A stretch of 57,526 nt of DNA from JAWOFN01 sp046497505 [NCBI: bacterium] (GTDB lineage: Bacteria; Blakebacterota; Blakebacteria; Blakebacterales). Below the pieces are notes generated by a model. It did not search any database, was not told the origin of the DNA, and saw nothing but the letters and a program-made list of their open reading frames with translations. Shown piece after piece: positions 17,504-25,098 of this stretch. The stretch covers positions 1 through 57,526 of the forward strand of contig JAWOFN010000122.1 of NCBI GenBank assembly GCA_046497505.1. Direction: 5' to 3'. The stretch's first letter is position 1. Every line of letters starts with the position of its first letter. A program made the position numbers and the translations under genes.

Positions 17504-18265
17504 TCAGTCGGACCAGCCTATCTCCTTCAGGGCGCGGCGGGCGGCCTTCCGCCCCGCGGCCATGAGTTCCTCCGCCCTGGAGAGGTCGGCGCTGGAGTAG
17601 GGCCCGGTGTCCGGTGTGATGAGCAGGTCCGCCTCGTCCCGCTCCGAGGAGGGGGCCATACCCACCATCAGGTTCACCGCGCGGAGTACCACGTCGAAGA
17701 TGTTCTCGGGTGTGGGGTGCTCGGCGGGGGCCAGCAGGTCGGAGGCCACCACCGGCCCCACGTCCATCTCCCGGGCGAGGCGGACGGGAAGGTTGTTCAC
17801 CAGGCCGCCGTCCACCAGCAGGAGCCCCTCGTGACGGATCGGCTTGAAGAGCCCCGGGACGGCACAGCTCGCTGCCACCGCCAGGGCCGCGTCCCCCTCG
17901 GTGAACACCACCGGGGTGCCCCGGGTCAGGTCGGTGGCCACCACCGCCACCGGGATGGGGGCGTCGGCCAGGTCCACCTCCCCGATCCGCTTGCGCACCC
18001 ACGACATGAGCTTGGTGGTCGAGAGCAGGCCCATGTCGGGGCGGGTCAGGCTGGTTATCTCGGGCCAGCTCAGATCACGGGCCGTCTCCTGCAGGGCACC
18101 CAGGTCCTCGCCGAAGGCGTAGAGCACCCCCACCAGCGCCCCCACGCTGGCCCCTGCGATGCCGGCCACCCGGAAGTCCTTCTCCTCCAGGACCTCCAGC
18201 ACGCCCAGGTGGGCGGAGCCGTAGGCGGCGCCGCCGGAGAGGACGAGTGCTGCCTCCCTGCTCAT
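17504..18265 (-). CDS. Patatin-like phospholipase (RssA-like)
   Basis: Ser-Asp dyad lipid acyl hydrolase of 253 aa with no signal peptide, so probably cytoplasmic. The oxyanion loop is LSGGAAYGSAH (residues 9-19), the nucleophile elbow is GASVG with Ser40, and the catalytic Asp is in VDGGLVNNLPV. Residues about 60-100 match the SWPEITSLTRPDMGLL segment seen in RssA-type proteins. Its ATG overlaps the stop of the upstream M20 gene by 4 nt, so the two are translationally coupled in a minus-strand operon with bioY. Confidence 0.9.
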   Translation of the reverse strand: MSREAALVLSGGAAYGSAHLGVLEVLEEKDFRVAGIAGASVGALVGVLYAFGEDLGALQETARDLSWPEITSLTRPDMGLLSTTKLMSWVRKRIGEVDLADAPIPVAVVATDLTRGTPVVFTEGDAALAVAASCAVPGLFKPIRHEGLLLVDGGLVNNLPVRLAREMDVGPVVASDLLAPAEHPTPENIFDVVLRAVNLMVGMAPSSERDEADLLITPDTGPYSSADLSRAEELMAAGRKAARRALKEIGWSD

Positions 18266-19584
18266 CGGATCCGTCCGTCCAGCAGGAGGACGGTCTGGAG
18301 GAGCACGTCGGCGCCGGCCGCCGCGTCCGCCGGGGTGGTGAACTCGGAGGGACTGTGGCTGAAGCCGCCCACGCTGGGGACGAAGATCATCCCCATGGGG
18401 GCGATCCCCGCCACCGACTGGGCGTCATGCCCCGCCCCGGAGGGCATGACCTCGAAGGGGTAGCCGTACATCTCCGCGGCCTCCCGGATCGCCTCCCGGA
18501 CCATGGGGTCCGCCGGGGCGGGGGGAAGGGTCACGATGGGGCTCCAGGAGACCTCCACCCCCTCTTCCCGGGCGATCCGTCGGAAGCGCTGCCGCAGTCC
18601 GGAGAGGGCGCGGTCGAGTACCAGCGGGCTGGGGTCGCGTATGTCGACGGTGAAGCGTACCCTGCCCGGGATCACGTTCGGGGTGCCCGGCAGGGCCTCG
18701 AGGAGACCCACCGTGGCCACGAGGTCCCCCCCCTGGGAGAGGATCTCCTCACGGAGCTCCGTCACCATGCGGGCGGCGGCGGTGAGGGGGTCGCGTCGGT
18801 CCACCATCCGGGTGGTCCCCGCGTGGTTCGCCTCCCCCACCACTTCCACCTCGTACTCGTCGAGGGCCACGATCCCCTCGACCACACCGATGGTCTTCCC
18901 TCCCCGTTCCAGGCGGCGTCCCTGTTCGGGGTGCAGCTCCACGTAGGCCGCCACCTCGTCGGGGGTCCTCCGGGCCTCCCCGACCCGCTCCGGGTCGAGG
19001 CCCAGCTCGCGGAGGGCCTCGGCATAGGTGCGGTCGCCGTACGGTCTCTCCATGTCCTCCCCGGTCAGTGTGCCGATCCAGGCGCGGCTCCCCACCAGCC
19101 CCCCCTCCTCGTCGATGAAATCCACGACCTCGACGGGATGACGGAGGCGGATATCCAGGTCGGCCAGGCTCCTGACCGCCTCCAGGGCGGCGACCAGGCC
19201 CAGGGCCCCGTCGAAGCGCCCCCCCTGGGGCACGGTGTCGAGGTGGGAGCCGAGCACGATGGGGGGCAGGGCGGGGCCGGTGCCGGGGAGTCTCCCGATG
19301 AGGTTGCCGGCGGGGTCGGTACGGACCTCGAGGCCGGCGGCGCGGAGCTGATCGGCGAACCAGCTGCGTGCCTCGAGGTCCGCAGGGGAGAAGGGGAGTC
19401 GGGTGATGCCGCCGGTCTCGGGGTCCCGTCCGATGGTCCCGAGGGTCTGGAGTGTCCGCTCCAGGCGCTGGGGACTCACGTGAGGGCGCCCCTCCGCGTC
19501 GCGTCGCGCACCGGGGGTCTGGGAGGAGGCGCTGGCGGGCAGCGCGGTGAGGGCACAGACCAGGAGGATGAGCCTGCGGGTCAC
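18262..19584 (-). CDS. Exported M20-family amidohydrolase (hydantoinase/carbamoylase type)
   Basis: Zinc-dependent amidase of the N-carbamoyl-L-amino acid hydrolase / allantoate amidohydrolase / beta-ureidopropionase group. The 440-aa protein has a signal peptide (LILLVCALTALPASASSQ), unusual for this mostly cytoplasmic group. Metal ligands are visible in order: GSHLDTVPQGGRFDGALG (His, Asp), FIDEEGG (Glu-Glu), ELHPEQG (His), and the late GFSHSPSE (His). NHAGTTRMVDRRDPL is the dimerisation-domain His motif. It lies between bioY (16 bp upstream) and the patatin gene (4-nt overlap). An N-carbamoyl or other N-acyl amino acid substrate in the periplasm is inferred. Confidence 0.88.
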   Translation of the reverse strand: MTRRLILLVCALTALPASASSQTPGARRDAEGRPHVSPQRLERTLQTLGTIGRDPETGGITRLPFSPADLEARSWFADQLRAAGLEVRTDPAGNLIGRLPGTGPALPPIVLGSHLDTVPQGGRFDGALGLVAALEAVRSLADLDIRLRHPVEVVDFIDEEGGLVGSRAWIGTLTGEDMERPYGDRTYAEALRELGLDPERVGEARRTPDEVAAYVELHPEQGRRLERGGKTIGVVEGIVALDEYEVEVVGEANHAGTTRMVDRRDPLTAAARMVTELREEILSQGGDLVATVGLLEALPGTPNVIPGRVRFTVDIRDPSPLVLDRALSGLRQRFRRIAREEGVEVSWSPIVTLPPAPADPMVREAIREAAEMYGYPFEVMPSGAGHDAQSVAGIAPMGMIFVPSVGGFSHSPSEFTTPADAAAGADVLLQTVLLLDGRIR

Positions 19585-19600
19585 GGCGCCGCCCTCGCCG

Positions 19601-20167
19601 TCAGATCAGCCGGCCGGTGCGTCGTGCCAGCACCGCGGCGGCGGTGAGCTTGACCGCATCACCCGCCAGGAAGGGGAGCAGCCCCAGGACCGCCGCCCGG
19701 GCCGGCGAGATGCCGGCGAGCAGGGAGAGCCAGAGCGTGCCGGCACCCAGGACCAGGACCTCCCCCGCAGCCAGGGCACCCAGGATCCGGAGGGTCCCGG
19801 GTCGGCCGGAGGCGATCCAGCCCGCCAGGTAGGCCGCCAGGGGGAAGGCCAGCAGGTAGCCCCCGGTAGGGCCGCCCAGGTGGGCGAGGCCCACACCGCT
19901 GCCGGTGAAGAGGGGGAGCCCGATGGCACCCAGCGCCAGGTAGAGCCCCATGCTGGCCGCTCCCCAGGCCGATCCCAGCGTGACGCCCGCCAGCAGGACG
20001 AAGAAGGTCTGCAGGGTCAGGGGGACCGAGGTGAAGGGGAGGGGGATGCGGACCTGGGCGCTCAGGGCGGTGGCCGCCGTGAAGGCCAGTGTCCAGAAGA
20101 GGATCTCGACGGTGCGGCTCCGGGTCAGGGGCCGGAGAGCGGTCCTAACAGCGATACCGCGTTGCAT
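19601..20167 (-). CDS. bioY: BioY-type biotin transporter, ECF S-component
   Basis: Membrane substrate-binding subunit for biotin uptake, 188 aa, about six helices. Diagnostic segments are VRIPLPFTSVPLTLQTFFVL and the loop GGPTGGYLLAFPLAAYLAGW, both conserved in BioY. I chose the ATG at 20167 (MQRGIAVRTALRP), preceded by GGAGGTAAG; the open frame continues upstream but is out of family. No EcfA/EcfT genes are nearby, so it either works alone or shares a housekeeping ECF module. It is the first gene of an operon with the M20 amidohydrolase and patatin. Confidence 0.92.
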   Translation of the reverse strand: MQRGIAVRTALRPLTRSRTVEILFWTLAFTAATALSAQVRIPLPFTSVPLTLQTFFVLLAGVTLGSAWGAASMGLYLALGAIGLPLFTGSGVGLAHLGGPTGGYLLAFPLAAYLAGWIASGRPGTLRILGALAAGEVLVLGAGTLWLSLLAGISPARAAVLGLLPFLAGDAVKLTAAAVLARRTGRLI

Positions 20168-20255
20168 GGATAGCTTACCTCCAGTTTCCGGGCGCGCGCA
20201 GGGGGGCGGGGCGCAACCTTGCGGCACCCGAGCGTTCTCGGATGCGAACAAGCTA

Positions 20256-20279
20256 GTGACGGGGGCGGACGGGTGTCAA
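20256..20279 (-). promoter_or_regulatory. Putative bioY operon promoter
   Basis: On the minus strand TTGACA (20279 to 20274) is followed after 18 bp by a weaker TAGCTT. The divergent lipoprotein gene has its own TTGACA at 20309-20314 on the plus strand with a poor -10 (GAGACT, 17 bp spacing). Both sit in the 206-bp gap between bioY and the gene at 20374. I see no clear BirA operator. Confidence 0.35.
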
Positions 20280-20373
20280 TGCTCGGGGCGGGGAGCCGGG
20301 GTGGGACCTTGACAGGGCGGGGGCCCCGGATGAGACTTCACGGTATCCGTGTCCGTTCGCCCATGGAGGTCTC

Positions 20374-20802
20374 ATGCGCAGCATCCATCCGCCTCACCCA
20401 CCGGCGGCCATCGTCGCCCTCCTTGTCCTCCCGCTGCTCCTCACCGGATGCGTCCGCAGGGTGCACGAGGCCCCCGGCCTCTCATCCGACCACCCGTGGG
20501 CGGTGGGCAGCGACATGCGGGTGGAGCAGTTCGAGCAGGGGGAGTACGAAGTGCGGGTCTTCCGCCTGGACGACTCCCGGCAGGGAGACCGCCGGTACGA
20601 GTTCCTCGTCCTGGAGGACGGGTATGAGACCACGCGTCTCGTACTGGAACGGCTGGAGGAGGGAGGGTGGGCACTCCTGGAGTACCGTCCCGAAGGGATC
20701 ACGGCCAGCCGCATGACCTGGACCGAGGAGCCGGCCTATCGGACGGTGCGGGCCGAGGTGGTACGGCTGCTCAGGGAGCGGGATGACCGTACCGGGGTCT
20801 GA
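20374..20802 (+). CDS. Hypothetical lipoprotein
   Basis: The 142-aa product begins with a lipoprotein signal peptide: hydrophobic [16 protein letters not shown] with the lipobox LTGC near residues 23-26, so mature Cys26 would be lipidated. The rest is a small charged alpha/beta domain ([20 protein letters not shown], then [20 protein letters not shown]) with no family I recognise. The start is well supported by GGAGGT 4 nt upstream. Its 3' end overlaps the NUDIX gene by 20 nt, so the two are probably co-expressed. Confidence 0.8.
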   Translation: MRSIHPPHPPAAIVALLVLPLLLTGCVRRVHEAPGLSSDHPWAVGSDMRVEQFEQGEYEVRVFRLDDSRQGDRRYEFLVLEDGYETTRLVLERLEEGGWALLEYRPEGITASRMTWTEEPAYRTVRAEVVRLLRERDDRTGV

Positions 20803-21202
20803 GGAGAGGGACCCGATCCAGGTCACGGCGGCCCTGGTCAGACGGGATGGACGTTATCTCATCACCCTCCGCCCGGAAGGGACCCACCTGGAGGGCCACT
20901 GGGAGTTCCCCGGCGGGAAGCTGGACCCGGGGGAGACGCTGGAGGCGTGCGTGGTCCGTGAGGTGGAGGAGGAGACGGGTCTGATGATACGGGTGGAGGA
21001 GAAGGCGGCGGAGGTGGTTCATCACTATCCCGGGAAGTCGGTGCACCTCCACTTCTTCCGCTGCAGGCCCGTGGAAGGACGGGCGGAACCCATCGGGTGT
21101 GCCGAGGTGGCCTGGGTCCGGCCCGAAGACCTGGCCGCCTACCGGTTCCCGCCGGCAGACGCCCGGCTGATCGAGGACATCACGGCCGGCCGCATCGATT
21201 GA
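20783..21202 (+). CDS. NUDIX hydrolase, MutT-like
   Basis: (Deoxy)nucleoside triphosphate pyrophosphohydrolase of 139 aa. The Nudix box is complete: [20 protein letters not shown] followed by ETGL, matching Gx5Ex7REUxEExGU. The preceding HWEFPGGK and the later [17 protein letters not shown] resemble MutT/8-oxo-dGTPase proteins rather than ADP-ribose hydrolases. Length is typical. The start at 20783 ([11 protein letters not shown]) lies inside the end of the lipoprotein gene. Sanitation of oxidised nucleotides is the likely job, not proven by the motif. Confidence 0.9.
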   Translation: MTVPGSEERDPIQVTAALVRRDGRYLITLRPEGTHLEGHWEFPGGKLDPGETLEACVVREVEEETGLMIRVEEKAAEVVHHYPGKSVHLHFFRCRPVEGRAEPIGCAEVAWVRPEDLAAYRFPPADARLIEDITAGRID

Positions 21203-21242
21203 GTCAGTGCCCCGAGCAGGCAAGGGGGAGGAGGATCGACAC

Positions 21243-21725
21243 ATGCGCTACCGCTGGATCGCCCTGGGCATCATCCTGTCCGGTTTCGTGTGCATCACCT
21301 ACGTACACACCGAGATCAGCCAGCAGCAGATCGTCGGGGAGGTGGCCGGGGGAGCCGAGGAGATGGGACCCACCTCGGATACGTATGCGTGGCTGGACCA
21401 GGAACTGGAATCGCTGCGGAGGATCCGGGCCCTGCTGGACACCATGGACGCGGTGGGTTTCCGGACCGAGATCGGGGAGACCCTGCGCCGTGAGAACAGG
21501 AGCAGCCTGGAACAGATGGAACGGATGAAGCTCCTCACCTTCCTCCAGGACTCCATGTGGCGGCAGGCCCTCTACAACATCATCTGGGGGGTCTTCGGGG
21601 CGGCCATCCTGCTGCCCCTGGCCGCCTGGCTCGATACCCGGAGGGGGAGCGATGGGGATGATGGGGATGAGGAGGGGAAGGACGAGCCCGGACGGGACGC
21701 GGAGGGGCATGGATCGGGATCGTGA
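21243..21725 (+). CDS. Small membrane protein of unknown function
   Basis: A 160-aa protein with a membrane helix at residues 6-21 (IALGIILSGFVCITYV), a helical charged region of about 100 residues with no motif I recognise (SLRRIRALLDTMDAV, SLEQMERMKLLTF), and a second helix near residues 108-127 (ALYNIIWGVFGAAILLPLAAW). The tail is acidic and repetitive (Asp/Gly/Glu). Start at 21243 behind GGGGGAGGAGG. Its 3' end overlaps the start of the potassium channel gene, so a shared function or co-regulation with the channel is possible. Confidence 0.7.
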   Translation: MRYRWIALGIILSGFVCITYVHTEISQQQIVGEVAGGAEEMGPTSDTYAWLDQELESLRRIRALLDTMDAVGFRTEIGETLRRENRSSLEQMERMKLLTFLQDSMWRQALYNIIWGVFGAAILLPLAAWLDTRRGSDGDDGDEEGKDEPGRDAEGHGSGS

Positions 21726-22755
21726 CAGCGGGTGGGATCCCGCTTCGCTGCTGAGGAGTTCCCATCCCGTCAGGACCCTGCTCATCATCCTGGTCCTCCT
21801 GCTGGGGGCGGGGACCCTGGGGTATATGCTGGTGGAAGGCTGGCCCTTCCTGGACAGCCTGTACATGACGGTCATCACGATGGCCACGGTGGGCTTCGGG
21901 GAGGTCCATGATCTCACTCCCGCCGGCGAGGTGTTCACCATCTTCCTCATCTTCCTGGGGGTGGCGATGGTCGGACTGGCCGTATCCTCCCTGGGACAGA
22001 TGGTCGTGGAAGGCGAGATCCGGCGAGTGATGGGGAGGCGACACTTGGAACGGCAGATCCGCAGGCTGGAAGATCACTACGTGGTGTGCGGCTTCGGCCG
22101 TATGGGGCGGACCCTGGCCCGGATGCTGGAGGAGGCCGGGCGGGCGGTCGTGGTCATCGAGACCGACGAGGAGAAGCTCCAGGGGGCCGAGGAGGAGGGC
22201 CACCTCTACGTACGCGGGGACGCCACCACCGAGGAGTCCCTCAAGGCCGCCAACGTGGGGAGCGCCAGGGGGCTGGTCACCACGGTGGCCTCCGACGCCG
22301 AGAACCTCTTCATCACCCTCACGGCCCGTGAGATGAACCCGAACCTCTTCATACTGGCCCGGGCCTTCGATGACCGGAGCGAACACAAGCTCCGCAGGGC
22401 CGGGGCGGACCGGGTGGTGGCTCCCACCCAGATCGGGGCGGCCCGGATGGCCCATGCGATCCTGCGGCCCACGGTGCTCGAGTTCATGGAACTCGCCACC
22501 CACCGGGAGAGCCTGGAACTGCAGATGGAGGAACTCACGCTCCAGGGGGACTCACCCATCTGCGGGATGACCCTGAAGGAATCCCCGATCCGGAGGCGCT
22601 ACGGTCTCATCGTCATCGCCATCAAGCGGGGGGACGGCCGCATGGTCTTCAACCCCGTCTCGGACACGGAACTGAAGGCGGGGGACACCCTCATCACCAT
22701 GGGACGGCCGGAGAACCTCAAGGAACTGGGTGCGGTCACAGGGACCACCGCCTGA
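21652..22755 (+). CDS. Potassium channel with RCK (TrkA-N and TrkA-C) domains
   Basis: Ligand-gated K+ channel subunit, 367 aa. Two membrane helices (TLLIILVLLLGAGTLGYML and VFTIFLIFLGVAMVGLAV) flank a pore loop with selectivity filter TVGFG. The cytoplasmic part has an RCK/Rossmann domain starting VVCGFGRMGRTLARMLEEAG, with VVIETDEEK as the nucleotide-binding acidic end of beta-2, then a TrkA-C domain near residues 285-360. The start is uncertain: ATG at 21652 has a strong GGAGGGGG 4 nt upstream, while ATG at 21709 gives a shorter N-terminus. Either way it overlaps the preceding gene. Its last about 200 bp are overlapped by the convergent gene ending at 22552. Confidence 0.9.
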   Translation: MGMMGMRRGRTSPDGTRRGMDRDRDSGWDPASLLRSSHPVRTLLIILVLLLGAGTLGYMLVEGWPFLDSLYMTVITMATVGFGEVHDLTPAGEVFTIFLIFLGVAMVGLAVSSLGQMVVEGEIRRVMGRRHLERQIRRLEDHYVVCGFGRMGRTLARMLEEAGRAVVVIETDEEKLQGAEEEGHLYVRGDATTEESLKAANVGSARGLVTTVASDAENLFITLTAREMNPNLFILARAFDDRSEHKLRRAGADRVVAPTQIGAARMAHAILRPTVLEFMELATHRESLELQMEELTLQGDSPICGMTLKESPIRRRYGLIVIAIKRGDGRMVFNPVSDTELKAGDTLITMGRPENLKELGAVTGTTA

Positions 22756-23481
22756 GCCGGTCAGCAGGATCTCCACCCCCTGGGTGGGGAGCCGCTGGGC
22801 GACCAGCACCCGGTCACCGCGCCGGAAGGCGTATTCCACCGGTATGGCCTGGCCCTCCACCCGCACCCTCCACACCTCGAATCGTCCGGCGGGGGTGAGG
22901 ACCTCTCCCGGCGGGAGAGCCCGGGCCTGCACGGTCACCGGCTCGCGGGAGGTGGGGTCGACCAGGCGGAAGGTCCAGGAACCCTCCGGCTCCTCGAGGG
23001 GGAGCGCGGCAAGGACCATGTCGAGGGCGTAGAGGTCGAAGGTCCCGCGGGCGGGGACGCTCCAGACGCTCCGGGGGGGGAACCGGTCCCCCTCGGGCCC
23101 CGTGTCCGCACTCACCCGCCGCACAACCACCAGGGAATCACCCGCCGGCGTATAGCTGAGGTCCGCCTCCAGGCGGCTTCCCTCCATCCCCCGGTTGTCG
23201 GTCGACGAGCGCAGCGGGCGCAGGTCGGAGGCGTCCGCCGCAGCCTCGGTGTGCTGCCGGTCCGCTCCCTCCACCCGGCTGATGGAGATCAACGTTCCCG
23301 CCTCCTCCCGGATGAGGCTCTCCAGGGAGGCCACCTCCCTGCCCCGCACCTGGATCCGGTATCGCCACTGCCCGCGGGGGACCCGGGAGGTCGCCAGGGG
23401 GAGGGCATCCTGCGCCGCTGCGGGAGGAGGAGGGAGGATTGTACCGCCGAGGAGGAGGAGGGAGGCGAATAGGGTCCGCAT
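22552..23481 (-). CDS. Exported protein of unknown function (DUF3108-like beta-rich)
   Basis: A secreted beta-rich protein of 309 aa as read, starting at the ATG at 23481 (MRTLFASLLLLGGTILPPPP, cleavage near AAAQ). The body (WRYRIQVRGREVASLESL, YALDMVLAALPLEEPE, VWRVRVEGQAIPVEYAF) resembles the DUF3108-type periplasmic fold, but I could not confirm a family. Convincing sequence stops at about VEILLTG (near 22762). The remaining 70 residues are antisense to the potassium channel 3' end and look like out-of-frame translation, so the natural stop may have been lost or frameshifted. Confidence 0.65.
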   Translation of the reverse strand: MRTLFASLLLLGGTILPPPPAAAQDALPLATSRVPRGQWRYRIQVRGREVASLESLIREEAGTLISISRVEGADRQHTEAAADASDLRPLRSSTDNRGMEGSRLEADLSYTPAGDSLVVVRRVSADTGPEGDRFPPRSVWSVPARGTFDLYALDMVLAALPLEEPEGSWTFRLVDPTSREPVTVQARALPPGEVLTPAGRFEVWRVRVEGQAIPVEYAFRRGDRVLVAQRLPTQGVEILLTGSGGGPCDRTQFLEVLRPSHGDEGVPRLQFRVRDGVEDHAAVPPLDGDDDETVAPPDRGFLQGHPADG

Positions 23482-23638
23482 CGGGTGCTTCTCCCGGTGG
23501 TTTGGCTTGACGCCCGTCGGTGGGGCTGTGCAGATTCGGGACAAACATGGCATGCTCCCGGAGCTGCTACAACCGCCGTGTGAACCGGCGAAGCGGGCGG
23601 GGTCTGCCGCAGCTGAACCCCCAGACGGGGAAGCGAAT

Positions 23639-24403
23639 GTGAGTCAGGAACGCAAGGAGCTCCTGGGTTTTCCGGCCGTCACCGCGGAGGAGATCAGGGA
23701 TGTCGACCGCCTCGCTGTCGAGAAGTACGGCATATCCCACGGCCAGATGATGGAGATGGCCGGGGACCGGCTGGCCTCCCTGGCCGCCGAGATCCTCGGC
23801 CTGCCCGACCATCACGGTACGCCGGCCCCCATCCTCCTCATGATCGGTCCGGGGGACAACGGGTCCGCCGGCCTGGTGGCATCCCGCCTGCTCTCCAACC
23901 GCGGGCTGGAACCGCGTGTGGTCTGCGCGTGTGAGATGGAGAAACTGGGGGAGGAGACGCTCCGCCGCCTGCACACCCTGCGGCAGATGGGGATCCGGAT
24001 CACCGAGATCGACCCCGAGGGGGAGGGCCCCGGACTCGAAGGGGAGGACCACCCGGCCCTGATCATCGACGCCCTCGTCGGTTCCGGGCTCACCGGCCCG
24101 CTGGAGGGGAAGGCAGCCCGCCCGGTGAAGTGGATGAACGGCGCGGGGGCCCCGATCCTGAGCCTCGACGTACCCTCCGGCCTGGACCCCACGACCGGTG
24201 AACGGGACGGTCCCTGCGTGCAGGCCCACACGACCATGGCCCTCGCCCTCCCCAAGACGGGACTGCTCGTCCAGGAGGCACGGAAGGTGGTCGGCCGCCT
24301 CATCCTCGCCGACATCGGATTGCCCCGCGGACTGTACGCGGACCTGGGTCTCTCGGTCACCGGACGGTTCCCCCCCCTGGGGCGTCTCTCCCTGCTTGCC
24401 TGA
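23639..24403 (+). CDS. YjeF_N-domain protein, NAD(P)H-hydrate epimerase-like, with altered motif
   Basis: NAD(P)HX epimerases convert R-NAD(P)HX to the S form for repair. This 254-aa protein begins at a GTG (23639). AEEIRDVDRLAVEKYGISHG and MMEMAGDRLA match the N-terminal helices. The ligand and K+ site normally reads GPGNNGGDGLV; here it is GPGDNGSAGLV (residues 70-80), so the second Gly-Asp pair is replaced. Later segments IIDALVGSGLTGP and LSLDVPSGLDP are intact. There is no C-terminal kinase-like dehydratase domain (NnrD), and none is encoded nearby. It could be a divergent epimerase or a binding protein of the same fold. Confidence 0.75.
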   Translation: MSQERKELLGFPAVTAEEIRDVDRLAVEKYGISHGQMMEMAGDRLASLAAEILGLPDHHGTPAPILLMIGPGDNGSAGLVASRLLSNRGLEPRVVCACEMEKLGEETLRRLHTLRQMGIRITEIDPEGEGPGLEGEDHPALIIDALVGSGLTGPLEGKAARPVKWMNGAGAPILSLDVPSGLDPTTGERDGPCVQAHTTMALALPKTGLLVQEARKVVGRLILADIGLPRGLYADLGLSVTGRFPPLGRLSLLA

Positions 24404-24463
24404 GGTCCCCCTCCTCCGGCAGGTCGGCAAAGCCGGGTATGGGGCGCATGGTTCGCCTCATCC

Positions 24464-24492
24464 TCGACGTCCAATCAGTGATGACGTACAAT
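24464..24492 (+). promoter_or_regulatory. Putative promoter for the 24547-25042 genes
   Basis: TCGACG (24464-24469) and TACAAT (24487-24492) are spaced by 17 bp in the gap after the YjeF_N gene, about 55 bp ahead of a well-placed ribosome-binding site. The -10 is a 5/6 match to consensus. Confidence 0.45.
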
Positions 24493-24546
24493 GGGTCCGC
24501 CGGGGACCGGTCCCGGACCGGGCGGCGCCGTGCAGGAGGGTGAGGT

Positions 24547-24672
24547 ATGAGCAGGTCCATATCCAACCGGCAGAAGAAGCGGGTCGAGCCTCCCAGGCGC
24601 CCCCCCGACCGGCGGCCTCCGCCGGCCGGGGAGCGTCCCGGGAGAGGGAGGGGGGATCGGGGTGCGGCTTGA
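24547..24672 (+). CDS. Putative small basic protein, 41 aa
   Basis: ATG at 24547 follows GGAGGGTGAGGT, a good ribosome-binding site, and a promoter-like pair lies upstream. The predicted peptide starts MSRSISNRQKKRVEPPRRPP and is rich in Arg and Pro, with no hydrophobic segment. Its stop overlaps the GTG start of the next gene by 11 nt, which suggests coupling. It matches no family I know; Arg/Pro/Gly-rich reading frames are also common by chance in DNA this GC-rich. Confidence 0.35.
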   Translation: MSRSISNRQKKRVEPPRRPPDRRPPPAGERPGRGRGDRGAA

Positions 24673-25042
24673 GCCCATCGAGCGGAAGGTGCTCCGTGCG
24701 GTCGCGGTCTTCCTGGCCGTGGTCGCGCTGGGCGGGGCCGGACTGGCCGTCTGGAGCCGATACCAGCTTTTTGCTGAACAGAAGGCCGCCGAGCAACGTC
24801 GTGAGTATGAGGAGCAGATGGCCCGCCTCATGGAGGAGGAACTGCTCGCCGAGGGGATGTCCCGGGGAGTGGTCCGGGCGACCCTTGGGGCCCCTGACTC
24901 CGTATGGGGAGAAGGGGAGCTGAGGGAGTCGTGGTACTACACGGCGACCCGAAACTACGGGGCGGTCCTGCTTCGGTTCGAACACCAGCAGCTGGCGGAG
25001 ATCGAACGCAGCACGGGCCTCCCCCCCGACGAAGGGGGATGA
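24662..25042 (+). CDS. Small membrane-anchored protein, possible SmpA/BamE-like fold
   Basis: 126 aa from a GTG start at 24662 behind GAGGGAGGGGGG. An N-terminal membrane helix (VAVFLAVVALGGAGLAVWS) is followed by a charged helix (EQKAAEQRREYEEQMARLMEE) and a small domain where GMSRGVVRATLGAPDSVWG and ESWYYTATRNYGAVLLRFE echo the SmpA/OmlA pattern (short helix, a GxPd turn, then strands with a Trp-Tyr-Tyr). There is no lipobox, unlike BamE. The function is unproven; assembly or binding of envelope proteins would fit the fold. Confidence 0.65.
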   Translation: MRLEPIERKVLRAVAVFLAVVALGGAGLAVWSRYQLFAEQKAAEQRREYEEQMARLMEEELLAEGMSRGVVRATLGAPDSVWGEGELRESWYYTATRNYGAVLLRFEHQQLAEIERSTGLPPDEGG

Positions 25043-25098
25043 CCCCCGGTCCCCCGGACCGGAGCACCGGCATGACAAGACCATGGGAAGGAGTCTGC

